A DNA stretch of 64,000 bases from Abyssalbus ytuae (GCF_022807975.1 NZ_CP094358.1:806001-870000), one strand, 5' to 3'. Counted from the stretch's first letter, positions 1-10,480 are shown. Made by a program: numbers and translations. The notes: generated by a model not told the origin, from the letters alone.

Positions 1-981
1 AGCCATATAAACCACCCCGAAGGCAAATCCTCCTATGATCAAATGCTTCCAGAACTCCAGACTCATTAAACCATAAAACTTACTGCTCTCGGTAATCCAT
101 CCTGCATCAACTACCATATTAAATATATATCCCATTACCAAAGCTCCTATAACTGATGAAAGCATAATTCTCCAGCTACCTATTTTAGTAAAGATTAAAA
201 ATAATCCTCCTAAAAGGATAAGCAAGGTAGAAGTTTCACCTACCGATCCGGGAATAAATCCGTAGAACATATCCGCCACACTGTAAGCTGAAGCATTACC
301 CTGAGCCAGACTCCCTAAAATTGTTTCACCGGAAATTGCATCAATACCTTCGGCACCTTCAGCTATTTGATTAGCTCTTTCTACTGCTCCATGAACCCAT
401 ACTTTATCACCACTCATCCATGTTGGGTAGGCAAAAAACAGGAAAGCACGTATGGTAAGTGCAGGATTAAGTATATTCATTCCCGTACCTCCAAAAACTT
501 CTTTACCTATTATTACACCAAAAGCAACTGCTACGGCAAGCATCCATAAAGGGATATCTATTGGTACAATAAGGGGAACCAACATACCTGTTACCAGATA
601 TCCTTCTTCCACTTCATGCCCTTTTATAACAGCAAAAATAAATTCTATCAGTAATCCTACTCCATAAGAAACAATAACCAAAGGAAGTACTTTTTTAATA
701 CCGATCCAGAAGGCATCCCATGATAAAAAGTCAACAGGGGTTCCTAAAGCATCATAATGTTGATATCCTGCATTGAACATACCAAATATCAAACACGGTA
801 TCAAAGCTATAATCACAATATTCATGGTACGCTTTAAATCATCGGCAGCCTTAACATGTGTACCTCCGTGAGTAGTGTCATCAGGTGTATACAAAAACGT
901 ATGTAATGCATTAAACGCAGGCGCCATTTTTGTGCCTTTGTATTTTTCCTTTAACTTATGTAATTTAGTTTTTAAGCTCAT
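1..981 (-). CDS. nqrB: Na+-translocating NADH:quinone reductase subunit B (3' end beyond window)
   Basis: Integral membrane subunit of the NQR complex, which oxidises NADH, reduces quinone and pumps sodium across the inner membrane. The reading frame is open from the ATG at 981 to base 1, so 327 codons are present and the C-terminus is missing. The N-terminus (MSLKTKLHKLKEKYKG) and several hydrophobic helices match NqrB. SGETI, with Thr220, sits where the family attaches FMN covalently to a threonine. The start lies 3 bases after the nqrA stop, so the two are co-transcribed; nqrC-F probably follow to the left. The identification is firm; only the C-terminus is unseen. Confidence 0.95.
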   Translation of the reverse strand, partial: MSLKTKLHKLKEKYKGTKMAPAFNALHTFLYTPDDTTHGGTHVKAADDLKRTMNIVIIALIPCLIFGMFNAGYQHYDALGTPVDFLSWDAFWIGIKKVLPLVIVSYGVGLLIEFIFAVIKGHEVEEGYLVTGMLVPLIVPIDIPLWMLAVAVAFGVIIGKEVFGGTGMNILNPALTIRAFLFFAYPTWMSGDKVWVHGAVERANQIAEGAEGIDAISGETILGSLAQGNASAYSVADMFYGFIPGSVGETSTLLILLGGLFLIFTKIGSWRIMLSSVIGALVMGYIFNMVVDAGWITESSKFYGLMSLEFWKHLIIGGFAFGVVYMA

Positions 982-984
982 TTG

Positions 985-2337
985 CTATCCTATTTCTTTT
1001 AACATTAAGTCTAATCCTTCTCTTATAATTTTTTGATGGGGTTGTTTGGAAACACAAACAAACTCCGTCAGAGCAAAATCTTCAGGAGCTACTTCATACA
1101 TTCCTAATTGTTCCATCTCATCAAGATCTTTTACCATACAGGCTTTTAAAATCTGCATAGGGTATATATCCAAAGGAAAGACTTCTTCGTAATTACCGGT
1201 AACAACAAATGCCCTGTGCTCACCATTCGTATTGGTATCAAGATCATATTTCTTCTTAGAAAATAACCACGAAAAGGTTAATGCTCTTGAAGTTGATATT
1301 TTATTGAAAACTGGCTTGCCCCATCCGAAAAATTCATAGTCATTTCCTTCCGGAATAACGGTTACCGTATTATTGTAGTACCCTAAATAACCATCGGGCT
1401 GTACCTGAGTTCCGGTTAGTACATCACCATCAATAATTCTTACATTATTATCCTTTAATCCTGCGTCATACACAAAAGTTGATACCTCAGCCCCTATTTT
1501 AGTAGTATAATATTTGGGAGATTTCAGAGAAGAACCTGCCAATGCAATGGTTCGTTCCGGATTAAACTTACCGGTTAATATCATCTCGCCTATAATTACT
1601 AAATCCTGCGGATTGATCGTCCAAACGGTTTCCCCTTTATTGACCGGGTCCACCTTTGCAATCAAAGTTCCTACATTTCCTGCAGGGTGCGGACCGGATA
1701 TGGTATGGAGGGTAATACCTTTTAATTCTGCCAAAGGAGATGTTGAGCCCTTCCCGACAGAAACGTGTATTTTACCATCTGTTAATTTAGACAGGGCATC
1801 AACTGCTGCCTGCAGCTGTTTTTCTTTACCTCTCAAAACAAAATCATAATCGGCCGCTAAAGGTGCAGTAGCATATCCTGAAATAAAAATAGCCTTTGGC
1901 GATTTATCCGGATTAGCTATTACATCATACGGGCGTTGCTTAATAAAAGGCCAACAACCGGTTTTAAGCAAGTAAGATTTGAGTTCTTCAGGTTTCATGG
2001 AGTCAGGTTTTACAACCTCATTCTCATAAAACTTCTGTTCTTTGTCTGCCTGAATTTTAATGGTTAATATTTTTCTTCTGGCACCTCTTTCTATTTCAGT
2101 AATTTCACCGCTAACAGGAGAAACAAACATCATCTGTTCGTTTGATTTATTGTAAAAAACAGGCTCTCCTGCTTTTACAATACCTCCTTCTTTTAAAAAC
2201 ATTTTGGGGGTTATTCCGTGAAAATCTGAAAGTTTTATAGCATAAACATTACTGGGAACAGCTTTTGTAGATACCTTTTCTGCCTCACCAACTAAGCGTA
2301 TGTTCAAGCCTTTTTTAATTCGAATGTCGTTTGACAT
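985..2337 (-). CDS. nqrA: Na+-translocating NADH:quinone reductase subunit A
   Basis: Peripheral, cofactor-free subunit of the sodium-pumping NADH:quinone reductase, reported in other species to take part in quinone binding. The 450-aa protein is full length for the family. It opens with the typical IKKGLNIRLVGEAEK segment, followed by the barrel-sandwich region (KAGEPVFYNKS...VSPVSGEI) and the central domain (SGYATAPLAADYDFVLRG). It is the first gene of the operon: a good flavobacterial promoter lies just upstream and nqrB follows after 3 bases. Nothing unusual was seen. Confidence 0.96.
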   Translation of the reverse strand: MSNDIRIKKGLNIRLVGEAEKVSTKAVPSNVYAIKLSDFHGITPKMFLKEGGIVKAGEPVFYNKSNEQMMFVSPVSGEITEIERGARRKILTIKIQADKEQKFYENEVVKPDSMKPEELKSYLLKTGCWPFIKQRPYDVIANPDKSPKAIFISGYATAPLAADYDFVLRGKEKQLQAAVDALSKLTDGKIHVSVGKGSTSPLAELKGITLHTISGPHPAGNVGTLIAKVDPVNKGETVWTINPQDLVIIGEMILTGKFNPERTIALAGSSLKSPKYYTTKIGAEVSTFVYDAGLKDNNVRIIDGDVLTGTQVQPDGYLGYYNNTVTVIPEGNDYEFFGWGKPVFNKISTSRALTFSWLFSKKKYDLDTNTNGEHRAFVVTGNYEEVFPLDIYPMQILKACMVKDLDEMEQLGMYEVAPEDFALTEFVCVSKQPHQKIIREGLDLMLKEIG

Positions 2338-2370
2338 ATTATATAGACCTTTGATTTTTTAAAAACTGTG

Positions 2371-2401
2371 CAAATTTATAAATTAAATATACTTACCACA
2401 A
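2371..2401 (-). promoter_or_regulatory. nqr operon promoter
   Basis: Read on the minus strand, TTG (2401-2399) is followed after 20 bases by TAAATTTG (2378-2371). This fits the Bacteroidota sigma-A pattern TTG-N19-21-TAnnTTTG. Transcription should begin around 2364, giving a leader of about 27 bases before the nqrA ATG. Confidence 0.6.
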
Positions 2402-2450
2402 TAAAAGCCAATATATATTTTGGCTAAATTTTTAAGGCATACATTTTGTT

Positions 2451-2458
2451 TATATTTG
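2451..2458 (+). promoter_or_regulatory. Probable -7 box of the T9SS plug gene
   Basis: TATATTTG matches the Bacteroidota -7 consensus TAnnTTTG and lies 20 bases before the ATG at 2478. No TTG at the right distance was found, so this rests on one element. Confidence 0.35.
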
Positions 2459-2477
2459 TTATACAGAATATTTTAAG

Positions 2478-3734
2478 ATGATTTCCAATTCCAAATTAAC
2501 TGTTATTTTACTGATATTAAGCTTCAATACCTTTGGTCAGGTACAATTAGAAATTGCACCCCCCAACAATATAAAATCAATTATTTTTAAAGGTGCAAAC
2601 GACGGAGATCAGTTTCCGGTAGTTAAAATAGGAGAAGCGGTTTATTTGAGTTTTGACGATTTGTATGCCGATGAGGCAGACTATTATTATAAAATAGAAC
2701 ATTGTAATTACGACTGGACATTGTCAGGTTTAATCAAATCCCAATATCTGAACGGATTAGACAACCAACGCATACAAGACTATAAAAACTCCCTTACTAC
2801 CATTCAGCCCTACTCTAATTATCAGTTACAAATACCCAATAACCAAACCCGGCTTAAATTATCCGGTAATTATATCCTGAAAATATTTGATAATAACGAT
2901 GAAATTGTTTTTTCCAGAAGGTTTGTAATATATAAAGACCTGGTAACTGTAGGCGCCACCGTAAAAAGAGCACGGGACCTTAGTGTGATTGACCAAAAAC
3001 AGGTAATACAACTAACCGTAAATTCCAACAACCTGCAGCTTATCAATCCTCAGCAGGAAGTTAAAATTGCCATTTTACAGAATTATAACTGGAGTACCAT
3101 GATAACTAACATACAACCACAGTTTTTTTCCAACAATCAGTTAATATACAAATATGATAAAGAAACAAGGTTTAATGGCGGTAACGAATATCTTTTTATA
3201 GATACCAAAGAAATCCGGGTGGCAAATAATGCCATAGCCCGGGTAGAACTAAAAGAAGTCTACCATCAGTATCTGTATACCAATACTCCCAGGGCCGATG
3301 AACCCTATACCTATTACCCTGATATTAACGGAAACTTTTTTATACGAACACTCGACGGTGTTGACAGCGACCCTTATATAGAAGCCGATTATTCTTATGT
3401 ACATTTCAGCCTGCCGTATGATGAAATTATAGGATTAGATAATATTTATGTCTACGGAAAATTCAACAACTATCAACTTTCAGAGGAAAACAAACTAAAG
3501 TTTAACCCTGAAACAGGTTTACTGGAAGGAAAACTACTGCTAAAACAGGGGTTCTACAACTATAAATATGTAAAAACCGACGAGAAGGGTACAGTGGATT
3601 ACAATTTTATAAGCGGCAATAAATATCAAACAGAAAACGATTATCTGGTTTTGGTTTATTATCGTAATTTTGGAGACCTTTATGACAGTATAATAGGTAT
3701 AGGCAGTACCAGTTCAGCCACTATTACAAATTAA
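2478..3734 (+). CDS. Type IX secretion system plug protein (DUF5103)
   Basis: Member of the DUF5103 family, whose Flavobacterium homologue was found as the periplasmic Plug that closes the SprA translocon of the T9SS. The 418-aa protein has a Sec signal peptide (residues 1-20, ending NTFGQ). The family N-terminal segment follows (IKSIIFKGANDGDQFPVVKIGE, YYYKIEHCNYDWTLSGLIKSQYL), then beta-rich domains with the late FNNYQLSEENKLKFN motif. It stands alone after nqrA in the opposite orientation and is followed after 17 bases by a DUF3667 gene. The window encodes at least five proteins with T9SS sorting tails, so a T9SS part nearby makes sense, although this gene is normally unlinked to cargo. 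Confidence 0.85.
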   Translation: MISNSKLTVILLILSFNTFGQVQLEIAPPNNIKSIIFKGANDGDQFPVVKIGEAVYLSFDDLYADEADYYYKIEHCNYDWTLSGLIKSQYLNGLDNQRIQDYKNSLTTIQPYSNYQLQIPNNQTRLKLSGNYILKIFDNNDEIVFSRRFVIYKDLVTVGATVKRARDLSVIDQKQVIQLTVNSNNLQLINPQQEVKIAILQNYNWSTMITNIQPQFFSNNQLIYKYDKETRFNGGNEYLFIDTKEIRVANNAIARVELKEVYHQYLYTNTPRADEPYTYYPDINGNFFIRTLDGVDSDPYIEADYSYVHFSLPYDEIIGLDNIYVYGKFNNYQLSEENKLKFNPETGLLEGKLLLKQGFYNYKYVKTDEKGTVDYNFISGNKYQTENDYLVLVYYRNFGDLYDSIIGIGSTSSATITN

Positions 3735-3751
3735 TCAACCCATCCCCCGGC

Positions 3752-4873
3752 ATGGAAAATAAACCCACCTATCGGCCAAAACGTTATTCATTAAAATACA
3801 GGGGCATACGCTGTCTTAATTGTGATCATCCCTTAGATGTAAGTGATAAATATTGCCCCAACTGTTCGCAAATTAACAGCACCAAAAAAGTTACATTCTT
3901 TGATTTGATAAATGAATTTTTTGCCACTCTTATTTCATATGACTCAAAACTCAGAAAAACACTATCGGCACTTATTTTTAATCCCGGAAAGATTTCAATA
4001 GACTATATCAACGGCAAGCGATTAACATATACCAATCCCTTCAGGTTTTTTTTAAGTATTACCATTATATATTTTATCATTATAAGTTTTACCGGCAATT
4101 TTTCAGATCTGGACCGATTTGGAACTCAAAACAACGATAATGTAATAAATTTTGGCAGCAACAAACTTGTGAACTGGAGCGGACTTTCCCAAAATGAAAA
4201 AAAGAACCTGCAGGAGGCTCTGAACAATATTCCCGTAGACTCCGTTTTAGAATATAAAAAGAAAAAAGATTCTTTAGCAATGATTGCCCCTAAGGTATAT
4301 TTTGATTCTGTAAATAAGAAAAATTTTACTGACAGATTCTTTTCAAAAATTGATTTCTTTATCTCCGGAATAAATGAACATAAATTTTACACCTACAATG
4401 AAGCCCTAGACTTTTTAGAGATCACGGATTCTTATGAAAATAAAGCCTCTTTTGGCGCTGCCGGAAGTTTTCTTAAAATTTCCCGACAGCCGGGAACCTT
4501 TTTAGGATATCTCATCTCTAAAATTCCTTTTATAATATTCTTTTTCTTACCATTGTTTGCTGTTTTTATTTGGCTCTTATACGACAAAAACCATTTTAAT
4601 TATATGGACCATCTCATTTTTGGATTTCATAACCAAACAATGCTCATTCTCCTATTAACCATTGCTTTACTTATGAATACCATTTTTAATATTGATATTT
4701 TGTGGATATCCGTTCTTCTTTTTCTTTTTTACCTCTACAAAGCCATGAAAAATTTTTACAATGAGGGAAGAATAATTACCATTATTAAATATACATTACT
4801 GAATGTCATATTTTTTTCACTGGCCTTTTTCGTAACCTTATTTTATAGTCTGGCAGTTACATTTACATACTAA
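3752..4873 (+). CDS. DUF3667 zinc-ribbon membrane protein
   Basis: Family of unknown function common in Bacteroidota. The 373-aa protein begins with a cytoplasmic zinc ribbon (CLNCDHPLD...YCPNCSQ, residues about 21-40). Next comes the family signature around residues 50-95 (FFDLINEFFATLISYDSKLRKTL; GKRLTYTNPFRFF), a first membrane helix (SITIIYFIIISF), a polar stretch of about 140 residues and four further hydrophobic helices near the C-terminus. It starts 17 bases after the plug gene and probably shares its transcript. No catalytic motif is visible. Confidence 0.8.
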   Translation: MENKPTYRPKRYSLKYRGIRCLNCDHPLDVSDKYCPNCSQINSTKKVTFFDLINEFFATLISYDSKLRKTLSALIFNPGKISIDYINGKRLTYTNPFRFFLSITIIYFIIISFTGNFSDLDRFGTQNNDNVINFGSNKLVNWSGLSQNEKKNLQEALNNIPVDSVLEYKKKKDSLAMIAPKVYFDSVNKKNFTDRFFSKIDFFISGINEHKFYTYNEALDFLEITDSYENKASFGAAGSFLKISRQPGTFLGYLISKIPFIIFFFLPLFAVFIWLLYDKNHFNYMDHLIFGFHNQTMLILLLTIALLMNTIFNIDILWISVLLFLFYLYKAMKNFYNEGRIITIIKYTLLNVIFFSLAFFVTLFYSLAVTFTY

Positions 4874-5032
4874 ATATTTGATTTATACTATATTAATTTT
4901 GCATTTAATCGAATTTAATAGGCAATAAATATCCAAACTGAAAGAAAATTTATATTTTTGTGAATAATTTTTCTATTTTTAGAAACTTTTTATTAATATT
5001 GGAGTTAAGGCTTGAATTTATCATACTTTACT

Positions 5033-5419
5033 ATGATTACCCAGATTACAAAAGGCATAAAAATTTCTGTTGAAACAAGTTTTGAAGGAACATTCTTCAA
5101 AAACTATAAGATGCATTTTGCCTTTGGGTACAAAATCACCATTGAAAATCAAAGTAAAGATTCGGTTCAGCTTAGTTCAAGACACTGGCAGGTATTTGAT
5201 GCCCTCAATAATGTAGAAATGATTGATGGCGAAGGAGTAATAGGTAAAAAACCTGTTATTAAGCCAGGAGAATCCCACACATACAGTTCAGGTTGCCTTT
5301 TAACTTCTCCCATAGGAGCTATGAGAGGTCACTACAATATGATAAATTTTACCAGTACAAGACGTTTCAGGGTATTTATTCCTACTTTTAAACTCTATGC
5401 TCCTTTCGCGTTAAATTAA
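5033..5419 (+). CDS. apaG: ApaG domain protein
   Basis: 128-aa ApaG/DUF525 protein, a small fibronectin-III-like fold linked in enterobacteria to cobalt resistance; its biochemical role is unsettled. Diagnostic segments are SVQLSSRHWQVFDA, GEGVIGKKPVIKPGESHTY, SGCLLTSPIGAMRGHY and the C-terminal FRVFIPTFKL. The ATG at 5033 was chosen because family members begin MxTQxTKGIKISVE. An in-frame TTG at 5012 would add seven untypical residues. A -7-like TATTTTTG lies at 4953-4960. Confidence 0.93.
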   Translation: MITQITKGIKISVETSFEGTFFKNYKMHFAFGYKITIENQSKDSVQLSSRHWQVFDALNNVEMIDGEGVIGKKPVIKPGESHTYSSGCLLTSPIGAMRGHYNMINFTSTRRFRVFIPTFKLYAPFALN

Positions 5420-5773
5420 ATTATTACTGCTTATTTATTATTTCTCTTCCCCTCTTTATCAAATAACAAATAAATAAAGAAAAATGTTTTTTGCAGATCG
5501 AAAACAATCCGATTTGCAGTGTAAATTTATAAATCCGTACAACAACTTCTTGCAATTTACCTCCCTTTCTTTCTAAATTTGAGAAAGGTTATCTTACTTT
5601 TTTTTAAATAACATAGATTATTCTTAATTAAAAGTTAACAATTTACTGATCATAAAAGACAAAAAATCATTAAATTTAGATTACAATTTTATTGCGGTTT
5701 ATCTTCTTGCCTCCTCTCTCTTTTAACACACCTGTAATAAAGTTGAACAACAACTAAACTAAAACCAACCACT
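5420..5773. other. AT-rich intergenic region
   Basis: About 350 bases between apaG and the toxin locus. Stop codons interrupt all frames quickly and no tRNA-like fold or strong terminator is visible. It presumably holds the promoter of the 5774 gene, whose leader ends in an A/C-rich stretch (AACAACAACTAAAC) before the ATG, but no good TTG/TAnnTTTG pair was found. Confidence 0.4.
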
Positions 5774-6778
5774 ATGAAAAGAATATTACTTCTTGCACTT
5801 TTTTTGTTTTCTTTTTTAGTCAATATCAATGCACAAATTACCGATACCGGTGATAAGGTAGGGATAGGTACGACCAATCCACAGGAAAAACTCCATATAA
5901 ATGGTAATATCAGGGGGAATGCTTCCGGAGGAGCCTTAAGAATTCAATCCTATAACGGATATATTGACGTAGGTGCTCAAAACTCTACCTGGGCTCATAT
6001 TTATACGGATATGCCCAAAATTATTTTTAATAAGCCTGTCTATTCTTTGACCAATACGTTTAGTTCATACAATAATGACCTTATTTTACAAACAGAGGGA
6101 AATACAAGAATAACCATTAACGACGATACCGGGAATGTTGGGATTGGTATCACTAACCCTGCCCAAAAACTGGATGTTAATGGCCATATACAGACTAGAG
6201 CTTTTATATTAATAGATCCTGATTATGGAACTAATACAGACTATACTGCTTTTTATAGAGAAGATGAAGGAACCGATAATTCAATCGTTAAACTTAGAAT
6301 AGGTGACGATTCTTTGGGAAGTTTTGATTTGGGTTATAAATATTGGAGCACTGGTGAATGGATATCAAATTTCTTTGTAAATAATAATGGTAGAGTAGGC
6401 ATCGGTACCACTACCCCCGACTCCAAACTCACCGTAGCCGGAAATATACACTCCCAGGAAGTAAAAGTAACTGTCAATGCAGGGGCCGACTTTGTTTTTG
6501 ATAAAGATTACAACTTACCCAAACTGGAAGAGGTTCAGCAATTCATAAAAGAAAATGGCCACCTGCCGGAAATTCCTTCTGCTGCAGACATGGAACAAAA
6601 CGGTATTCACCTTAGTGAAATGAACATAAAACTACTGCAGAAAATCGAAGAGCTTACGCTTTATACGATTGAGCAGGAGAAGAAGTTAGAAGAACAGGCT
6701 ATTGAAAACCAAACATTTAAAAATAAGATAGAGAACCTTGAAAAACTTGTGGAACAACTGATGAAAAAAATTAATTAA
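5774..6778 (+). CDS. Secreted VGIGTTNP-repeat protein with C-terminal coiled coil
   Basis: 334-aa exported protein with signal peptide (residues 1-21, NINAQ). The motif VGIGTTNP recurs with variations about residues 32, 119 and 209 (VGIGTTNP, VGIGITNP, VGIGTTTP), each followed by a KL(H/D/T)(I/V)xG segment. This pattern is widespread in Bacteroidota surface proteins that resemble phage tail-fibre stalks. The C-terminus (LPEIPSAADMEQNGIHLSEMNIKLLQKIEEL onward, about residues 260-334) resembles the linker before S74-type chaperone domains and ends in a charged coiled coil; no peptidase domain follows. It sits directly upstream of the split RHS toxin genes, a recurrent neighbourhood, so it may serve as a surface partner. 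Function is inferred only. Confidence 0.6.
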   Translation: MKRILLLALFLFSFLVNINAQITDTGDKVGIGTTNPQEKLHINGNIRGNASGGALRIQSYNGYIDVGAQNSTWAHIYTDMPKIIFNKPVYSLTNTFSSYNNDLILQTEGNTRITINDDTGNVGIGITNPAQKLDVNGHIQTRAFILIDPDYGTNTDYTAFYREDEGTDNSIVKLRIGDDSLGSFDLGYKYWSTGEWISNFFVNNNGRVGIGTTTPDSKLTVAGNIHSQEVKVTVNAGADFVFDKDYNLPKLEEVQQFIKENGHLPEIPSAADMEQNGIHLSEMNIKLLQKIEELTLYTIEQEKKLEEQAIENQTFKNKIENLEKLVEQLMKKIN

Positions 6779-6862
6779 GTCGTTATCATTTATTATCAAG
6801 CATAGATTAATAAAATATTAAAAGAATATTAATACAATATCCCTATAAAAACCAACAAAGTA

Positions 6863-9800
6863 ATGAAAATAACATATATTGTTATCATGCTGTATTTTGT
6901 CCAAACCTATTGTTTGGGGCAATCTTCAGAAAATAATATTATTCAGGTGCCTAATTCACCCGAATCAACAGAGTTTATAAAGTATGGAAATATTCCGGTA
7001 AGTATGTATGCCGGAAAACCGGAGATTTCCCTTCCAATATATACCATTCAGGGAAAAGAATTCAACTTGCCGATTTCTTTAAACTATGATGGCGGGGGAA
7101 TAATGGTAAACCAAATAGCAACCGAAGTAGGTTTAGCATGGTCCCTGCAGGCAGGAGGAGTTGTTTCCAGAATAACCAATGGAAAACCTGACCATGTATT
7201 TTCAGCCTCCAGATACTACAATAGTTATTATACGGAATATGATAAGTTAAAAGCATTTTATAATACAACAGTAACCCCTATTCCATCTGACTTGCCAGCT
7301 AGTGAAGGAAGTCCTTATGAACCTGCATATCCGGAGTATTTTCCTAAATTAAGAGATTATTTCCTCTATGAGGAGATCATACGTAAGGGCGAGATAGATA
7401 CCCAACCAGACTATTTTTCCTTTAATGTAGGAGCCCTTTCAGGAACTATATATATAGACCCGGTATCAGGAGAAGCAATATGTAACAATGGAAAAAACTA
7501 CAAAATATCCTATACAGGAAACCTGGCAAATTTTGAAGGAGGAGGTATAACTAAATGGCACATAACAGATGAATATGGAAACCAATATTTTTTTGATTTA
7601 TATGATACCACAAAAACGTTAATTGATACATCAGGGGAGGATGACAGGAAAACATATATATCTTCTTGGCAATTAACTAAAATCATATCTGCAAATTATA
7701 AAGATGTTATTGAATTTAATTATACATATTCAGACTTTTGGGTAAATGAAAAATATATCCCACAAGTGGCAAATAATATACAAAGTGTATTGTATCAGAA
7801 CCCTCCCCCCATTGGGAGTATATGCAGTGATATTGCCGATATAAATGCAAATGCAACACCCTATCAAATAGCACAATATTATTTGGCCTCAATAAAATTA
7901 AACAACCGGGAAATAGTCTCGTTTCAACGAAATGAAGAGGAAAGAAAAGACTTAAGTTCAAGACATGCCCTCCAAAAAATATCCGTTGCAAATGGCTTGG
8001 AATACCAATTATATCACTCTTACTTTAAATCTGACCCTAATATAGATTTAGATAATATCACAAGTATAACAGAAGATGATATACGTTTAAAACTCGATAG
8101 CATTACTATTAGTTCAAACATAATTAATACTCCGAAAACAAGCTATAATTTTAGTTATTTTAATCCTGAAGGAGTTCCAAACATTCAGTCTTTTGCTCAG
8201 GATTATTGGGGCTTCTATAATGGAAAGCCCAATACTACTTATGGTTTAATTCCCAAAGAAACGGTTTTGGTAGAGGGAAACGTGAAGAATTTACCAGGCT
8301 CTGACCGGACTCCAAATCTGGAGTATGCCAAAAAAGGGACTTTGTACAAAATAACCTATCCCACCGGAGGACATACTGAATTTGAATATGAATTGCATAG
8401 TGCATATGTAAATGAAACATCAGTGGTTAATAAAAGTACGGAGATAGGGAAATTAACCGGAGGTAAAGATTTAAATGATCCCTATAATTATTATGATGAC
8501 GAATATTTTTTTGATAACCCTAAAGGGAATGAATTTGTAGTTCCGGTATATGAATCCGGCCCTAAAAATATTAAAATACAATATACCTCACCCACTAATC
8601 CAAGTGATAATATAGACGGGATATTATTTGTAGCTCTTCTTAAATGTGATAATAGTAATGTGCCGGTTCCTCCCGACGAATGTGATGGCCAATCTCCTCC
8701 AGTTCTTACTAACTGCCCGTTAAACTTGGAATGGGAAGATATTGTTTCCTACCCTTCCGATAAAAGGATTTTTGTGAAAAGCTACAAAGGTGGTCCCGAT
8801 GTAAATACCGGAGCACTGCCGAATGGTTATACGGAAACCATACCATTTGAACTTCCTGCAGGTTTCTATAAACTATATATATTGAATGGTGTCCCTAATT
8901 CCGAATTATCCGTTAAAATGGAATATTCAATTTCGGAAAATCATAGTAGCAATAAGCCAGTCGGAGGCTTACGGACTAAAACGATTACAGATTTCACAAA
9001 TGATGGTACCCCTGCACTCACCAAAAACTATATTTATGAACAAACAATCGACGGTAATTGCAACAGTCCCATTTCTATCTCTTCCGGGAAATTGCATTAT
9101 ACCCCTGTTTTTTCTCATTATTTATATTATTACCATTTTTTGGAATCGGCTTATTGTACATTTTACAATCGGTTTTCATATCCTTTAAATGCTGCCCGCT
9201 CACCACATATATCTTATTCTGCCGTTATAGAAAAATATTATAACGCTCAGGGAGAGCACAATGGGTATAAAGAATACCATTTTTATAATGATATAGAAGG
9301 TTACAATGACCAATTGAATCCCCCATTTTTAAAATCGAATTTTAAAAATGGAAACATTTCAAAAATATTAACCTTTAATAGCGCTCATCAATTACTACAA
9401 AAAACACTTAATGTATACGATCAAATACAAATAGAAAATTCTATAAATGGTTTTATTACGAAACCGGGATTCTATAAAACAGATCATCAATTACAGGTTT
9501 TCAGTATTCCCCATAGTGGTGATGTATTTAAATTTAAGCTTCCGATCCTTATTGATGGTGGACCCAATTATTTGTACGATGACGGCCTGTTGCCTGTCTG
9601 GACCTCCGGGCCACCCACATTTATCAGTAAATTATATGGGCAGTATTTGATTACTAATAATTATTCCTATTTAAAAGAGTCCACTACTACCTATTATTTT
9701 GAAAATGATTCCGTCACTACCAAAACTAACTATTTCTACGATGGGCTTACACAATTTCCAAAGAGCCATAGGCAAGTATCCCGGATAGAAACTATTACAA

Positions 9801-10468
9801 GTGATGGGAGATATAAAGTAAGTAAAACTCTTTATCCCCAGGATATATCCGATCCGACAACAGCAGAGCAAAAGTTGATCGCCCGACACCGGGTGGCAGA
9901 ACCTATACAAACCGAATTGTGGCAAGACGGTGTCAAACAATCTTCCATGCGTACCGTTTTTAAAGATTGGAGCACTAACCAGGTATTACCACACGAAGAA
10001 TTAATCTCTAAAGGAACTGATTCGTTAAGGCCCCGAATTGTATACCACAGGTACGACAGTTATGGTAATCCCGAAGAAATATCAAAAGCCGATGGTTCTC
10101 ATACGGTATATGTATGGAGTTACAATAACCAATACCCAATCGCCAAATTAGAGAATGTGTCCCTGCAAGACATCACTACAGCCCAACAAAGTTTAATTGA
10201 TGCAGCCAAAACAGCAGCAGACCAGGACACTAATGAATCTACAGAAGATGCCTTAAGAATAGCTCTTGGTAACCTTAGAGATGGCTTTGAGAGTGCCTTA
10301 ATCACCACCTACACCTACGACCCGTTAATAGGGGTCACCAGCATTACCGATTCCAAAGGCTATACTACCTATTATGAATATGATGAATTTAACCGTCTGG
10401 AGTTTATAAAAGATCAGGATAGTAATATCATTTCAAAGAATGATTATCATTATAAAAACCAGAACTAA
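6863..10468 (+). CDS. RHS/YD-repeat shell protein, upstream partner
   Basis: 1201-aa exported protein (signal peptide 1-19, TYCLGQ). The first 110 residues (PVSMYAGKPEISLPIYTIQG, LPISLNYDGGGIMVNQIATEVGLAWSLQAGGVVSR) resemble the start of SpvB/TcB-type shells. A long beta-rich body follows, and the last 150 residues contain YD repeats (YDSYGNPEEISKADGSH, TYTYDPLIGVTSITDSKGYTTYYEYDEFNRLEFIKDQ). The repeats stop abruptly at the stop codon and resume in the next gene 12 bases later, so the two products probably form one RHS cage. No RHS core or toxin domain is present here. The 'upstream partner' role is inferred. Confidence 0.75.
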   Translation: MKITYIVIMLYFVQTYCLGQSSENNIIQVPNSPESTEFIKYGNIPVSMYAGKPEISLPIYTIQGKEFNLPISLNYDGGGIMVNQIATEVGLAWSLQAGGVVSRITNGKPDHVFSASRYYNSYYTEYDKLKAFYNTTVTPIPSDLPASEGSPYEPAYPEYFPKLRDYFLYEEIIRKGEIDTQPDYFSFNVGALSGTIYIDPVSGEAICNNGKNYKISYTGNLANFEGGGITKWHITDEYGNQYFFDLYDTTKTLIDTSGEDDRKTYISSWQLTKIISANYKDVIEFNYTYSDFWVNEKYIPQVANNIQSVLYQNPPPIGSICSDIADINANATPYQIAQYYLASIKLNNREIVSFQRNEEERKDLSSRHALQKISVANGLEYQLYHSYFKSDPNIDLDNITSITEDDIRLKLDSITISSNIINTPKTSYNFSYFNPEGVPNIQSFAQDYWGFYNGKPNTTYGLIPKETVLVEGNVKNLPGSDRTPNLEYAKKGTLYKITYPTGGHTEFEYELHSAYVNETSVVNKSTEIGKLTGGKDLNDPYNYYDDEYFFDNPKGNEFVVPVYESGPKNIKIQYTSPTNPSDNIDGILFVALLKCDNSNVPVPPDECDGQSPPVLTNCPLNLEWEDIVSYPSDKRIFVKSYKGGPDVNTGALPNGYTETIPFELPAGFYKLYILNGVPNSELSVKMEYSISENHSSNKPVGGLRTKTITDFTNDGTPALTKNYIYEQTIDGNCNSPISISSGKLHYTPVFSHYLYYYHFLESAYCTFYNRFSYPLNAARSPHISYSAVIEKYYNAQGEHNGYKEYHFYNDIEGYNDQLNPPFLKSNFKNGNISKILTFNSAHQLLQKTLNVYDQIQIENSINGFITKPGFYKTDHQLQVFSIPHSGDVFKFKLPILIDGGPNYLYDDGLLPVWTSGPPTFISKLYGQYLITNNYSYLKESTTTYYFENDSVTTKTNYFYDGLTQFPKSHRQVSRIETITSDGRYKVSKTLYPQDISDPTTAEQKLIARHRVAEPIQTELWQDGVKQSSMRTVFKDWSTNQVLPHEELISKGTDSLRPRIVYHRYDSYGNPEEISKADGSHTVYVWSYNNQYPIAKLENVSLQDITTAQQSLIDAAKTAADQDTNESTEDALRIALGNLRDGFESALITTYTYDPLIGVTSITDSKGYTTYYEYDEFNRLEFIKDQDSNIISKNDYHYKNQN

Positions 10469-10480
10469 ACACCAGTAATC